From: Streptomyces sp. CHD11
GTDB lineage: Bacteria > Actinomycetota > Actinomycetes > Streptomycetales > Streptomycetaceae
Length of the DNA stretch: 64,000 nt
Assembly (NCBI RefSeq): GCF_018638295.1
Contig: NZ_JABTTS010000001.1
Location: 355,236-419,235, forward strand
Reading direction: 5' to 3'
Within the stretch, counting starts at the first letter, position 1. Each line of letters opens with the position of its first letter. A program made the translations under genes and the position numbers. The notes below the pieces were generated by a model. It saw only the letters and a list, made by a program, of their open reading frames with translations. It made no database searches and was not told the DNA's origin. Below are positions 63,003-64,000 of the stretch, in pieces.

Positions 63003-63026
63003 ACGCCCGGGCGCGCGCCCGGGCGT
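63003..63026. terminator. 24-bp perfect palindrome between the DUF5133 gene and glgE
   Basis: ACGCCCGGGCGC is followed directly by its exact complement GCGCCCGGGCGT. It would form an unusually strong hairpin with only a tiny loop. It lies 24 bp after the DUF5133 stop and 27 bp before the glgE start, so it may be a terminator or limit read-through into glgE. Confidence 0.7.
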
Positions 63027-63052
63027 CGAGCACGGCGGAGGTGCGAAGACCC

Positions 63053-64000
63053 ATGAAGACGACCAGGACCATCGGTCGTGTCCCGGTACGGGACGTCCGT
63101 CCGTCCGTCGACTGCGGCAGACGGCCGGCGAAGGCCGTCGTGGGCGAGACGTTCGAGGTCACGGCGACCGTGTTCCGTGAGGGGCACGAGGCGGTGGCCG
63201 CCAATGTGGTGCTCAAGGACCCCGAGGGGCGTCCGGGGCCGTTCACGCCGATGCGGGAGCTGGCCCCCGGCATGGACCGGTGGGGCGCCGAGGTCACCGC
63301 GGACGGCCCCGGACAGTGGACCTATCGCGTCGAGGCCTGGGGCGACCCGGTGGCCACCTGGCGCGGGACGGCCGGCATCAAGGTCCCGGCGGGCATCGAC
63401 ACCGGACTGGTCCTGGAGGAGGGCGCCGACCTCTACGAGCGGGCGGCGGCCGGGGTGCCGCGGGGCGACGGCCAGGACGTGGTCCTGGCCGCGGCCAGGA
63501 CGCTGCGCGACGACTCGCTGCCCTGCGCCACCCGGCTGGCGGGGGCGCTGACGCCGGAGGTGGACGCGGTGCTGGCCCGGCATCCGCTGCGCGAGCACGT
63601 CACCAGCAGTGACCCGCTGCCCCTGCTGGTGGAACGCGAGCGGGCCCTGTACGGCTCCTGGTACGAGTTCTTCCCCCGCTCCGAGGGCACCCCCGAACAG
63701 CCCCACGGCACCTTCACCACCGCCGCCCGCCGCCTCCCCGCGATCGCCGCGATGGGCTTCGACGTCGTCTACCTCCCACCCATCCACCCCATCGGCACCA
63801 CCCACCGCAAAGGCCCCGACAACACCCTCGACGCCTCACCCGACGACGTCGGCGTCCCCTGGGCCATCGGCTCACCCGAAGGCGGCCACGACACCGTCCA
63901 CCCACGACTGGGCACCCTCGAGGACTTCACCCGGTTCGTACGACAGGCCAACACCCTCGGCCTCGAGATCGCCCTCGACCTCGCCCTCCAGTGCTCCCCC
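63053..64000 (+). CDS. glgE: GlgE alpha-1,4-glucan:maltose-1-phosphate maltosyltransferase (N-terminal part)
   Basis: The gene runs off the right edge; 316 residues are visible. The N-terminal all-beta domain (VGETFEVTATVFREGHEAVAANVVL) is followed by the insertion-helix region and the entrance to the GH13 barrel: WYEFFPRSEGT, FTTAARRLPAIAAMGFDVVYLPPIHPIG, RKGPDNTLDASPDDVGVPWAIG, VHPRLGTLEDFTRFV and ALDLALQCSP. GlgE extends alpha-1,4 glucans with maltose from maltose 1-phosphate. The catalytic Asp/Glu residues lie beyond the window. GGAGG is 11 bases upstream of ATG 63053. Confidence 0.96.
   Translation, partial: MKTTRTIGRVPVRDVRPSVDCGRRPAKAVVGETFEVTATVFREGHEAVAANVVLKDPEGRPGPFTPMRELAPGMDRWGAEVTADGPGQWTYRVEAWGDPVATWRGTAGIKVPAGIDTGLVLEEGADLYERAAAGVPRGDGQDVVLAAARTLRDDSLPCATRLAGALTPEVDAVLARHPLREHVTSSDPLPLLVERERALYGSWYEFFPRSEGTPEQPHGTFTTAARRLPAIAAMGFDVVYLPPIHPIGTTHRKGPDNTLDASPDDVGVPWAIGSPEGGHDTVHPRLGTLEDFTRFVRQANTLGLEIALDLALQCSP

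Overview
The window is chromosomal DNA from a Streptomyces-type actinomycete. The evidence is very high GC with third codon positions almost always G or C, frequent GTG/TTG starts, GGAGG-type ribosome sites, many 4-base ATGA/GTGA gene overlaps, and family content: a streptogrisin-type protease, a secreted PhoD, an AA10 LPMO under a CebR box, a SigB/SigF-type sigma factor, an ANTAR protein, an RsbW-like kinase, and GlgE/GlgX. I see no rRNA, tRNA, CRISPR array, insertion sequence or prophage gene. The many long open frames opposite or inside the genes called here are high-GC shadows.

Layout. 0-6 kb: secreted DUF1996 protein (cut by the window edge), cellulose-type LPMO and a GNAT acetyltransferase, the last two each preceded by a perfect CebR palindrome; then a YihY membrane protein, a flavodoxin-like protein and a methyltransferase. 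6-16 kb: ArsR regulator, RsbW-like kinase overlapping a SulP-STAS transporter, an Rv1733c-like membrane protein, a Zn alcohol dehydrogenase, and a 1444-residue P-type ATPase with a small membrane partner. This resembles the gene content of mycobacterial dormancy (DosR) regions. 16-18 kb: a nucleotidyltransferase-fold protein, a BON protein and a metallophosphoesterase. 18-21.5 kb: two exported hydrolases, PhoD and a chitin-binding serine protease.

21.5-27.6 kb is the least understood and most interesting part. It holds a CYP152-type peroxygenase P450 with the active-site signature of the alkene-forming enzyme OleT, a 61-residue peptide gene, three tightly coupled genes of unknown function (two of them paralogues) and a serine hydrolase, all read leftwards, plus a divergent unknown gene. 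28-36 kb is a seven-gene glycan cluster: UDP-xylose-synthase-like epimerase, carbamoyltransferase, three glycosyltransferases, phosphoheptose isomerase and HldE. Together they could supply UDP-pentose and ADP-heptose for a carbamoylated surface glycan or glycosylated metabolite.

36-52 kb: MFS exporter; a stress group (hemerythrin, DoxX, catalase and small proteins); PucR regulator, YciO, dienelactone hydrolase, a second metallophosphoesterase, a TauD-like dioxygenase, an aldo/keto reductase and a PAS-GAF-PP2C-ATPase sensor phosphatase. 52-59.7 kb: peroxiredoxin/DoxX pair with a MarR regulator and palindromic operator, stand-alone DNA ligase, secreted NLP-type protein, solitary hemC, sigma factor, ANTAR protein and VOC protein. 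59.7-64 kb: glgX with a small GHKL-like partner, a DUF5133 protein and the start of glgE, i.e. the beginning of a GlgE-pathway alpha-glucan locus that continues beyond the window.
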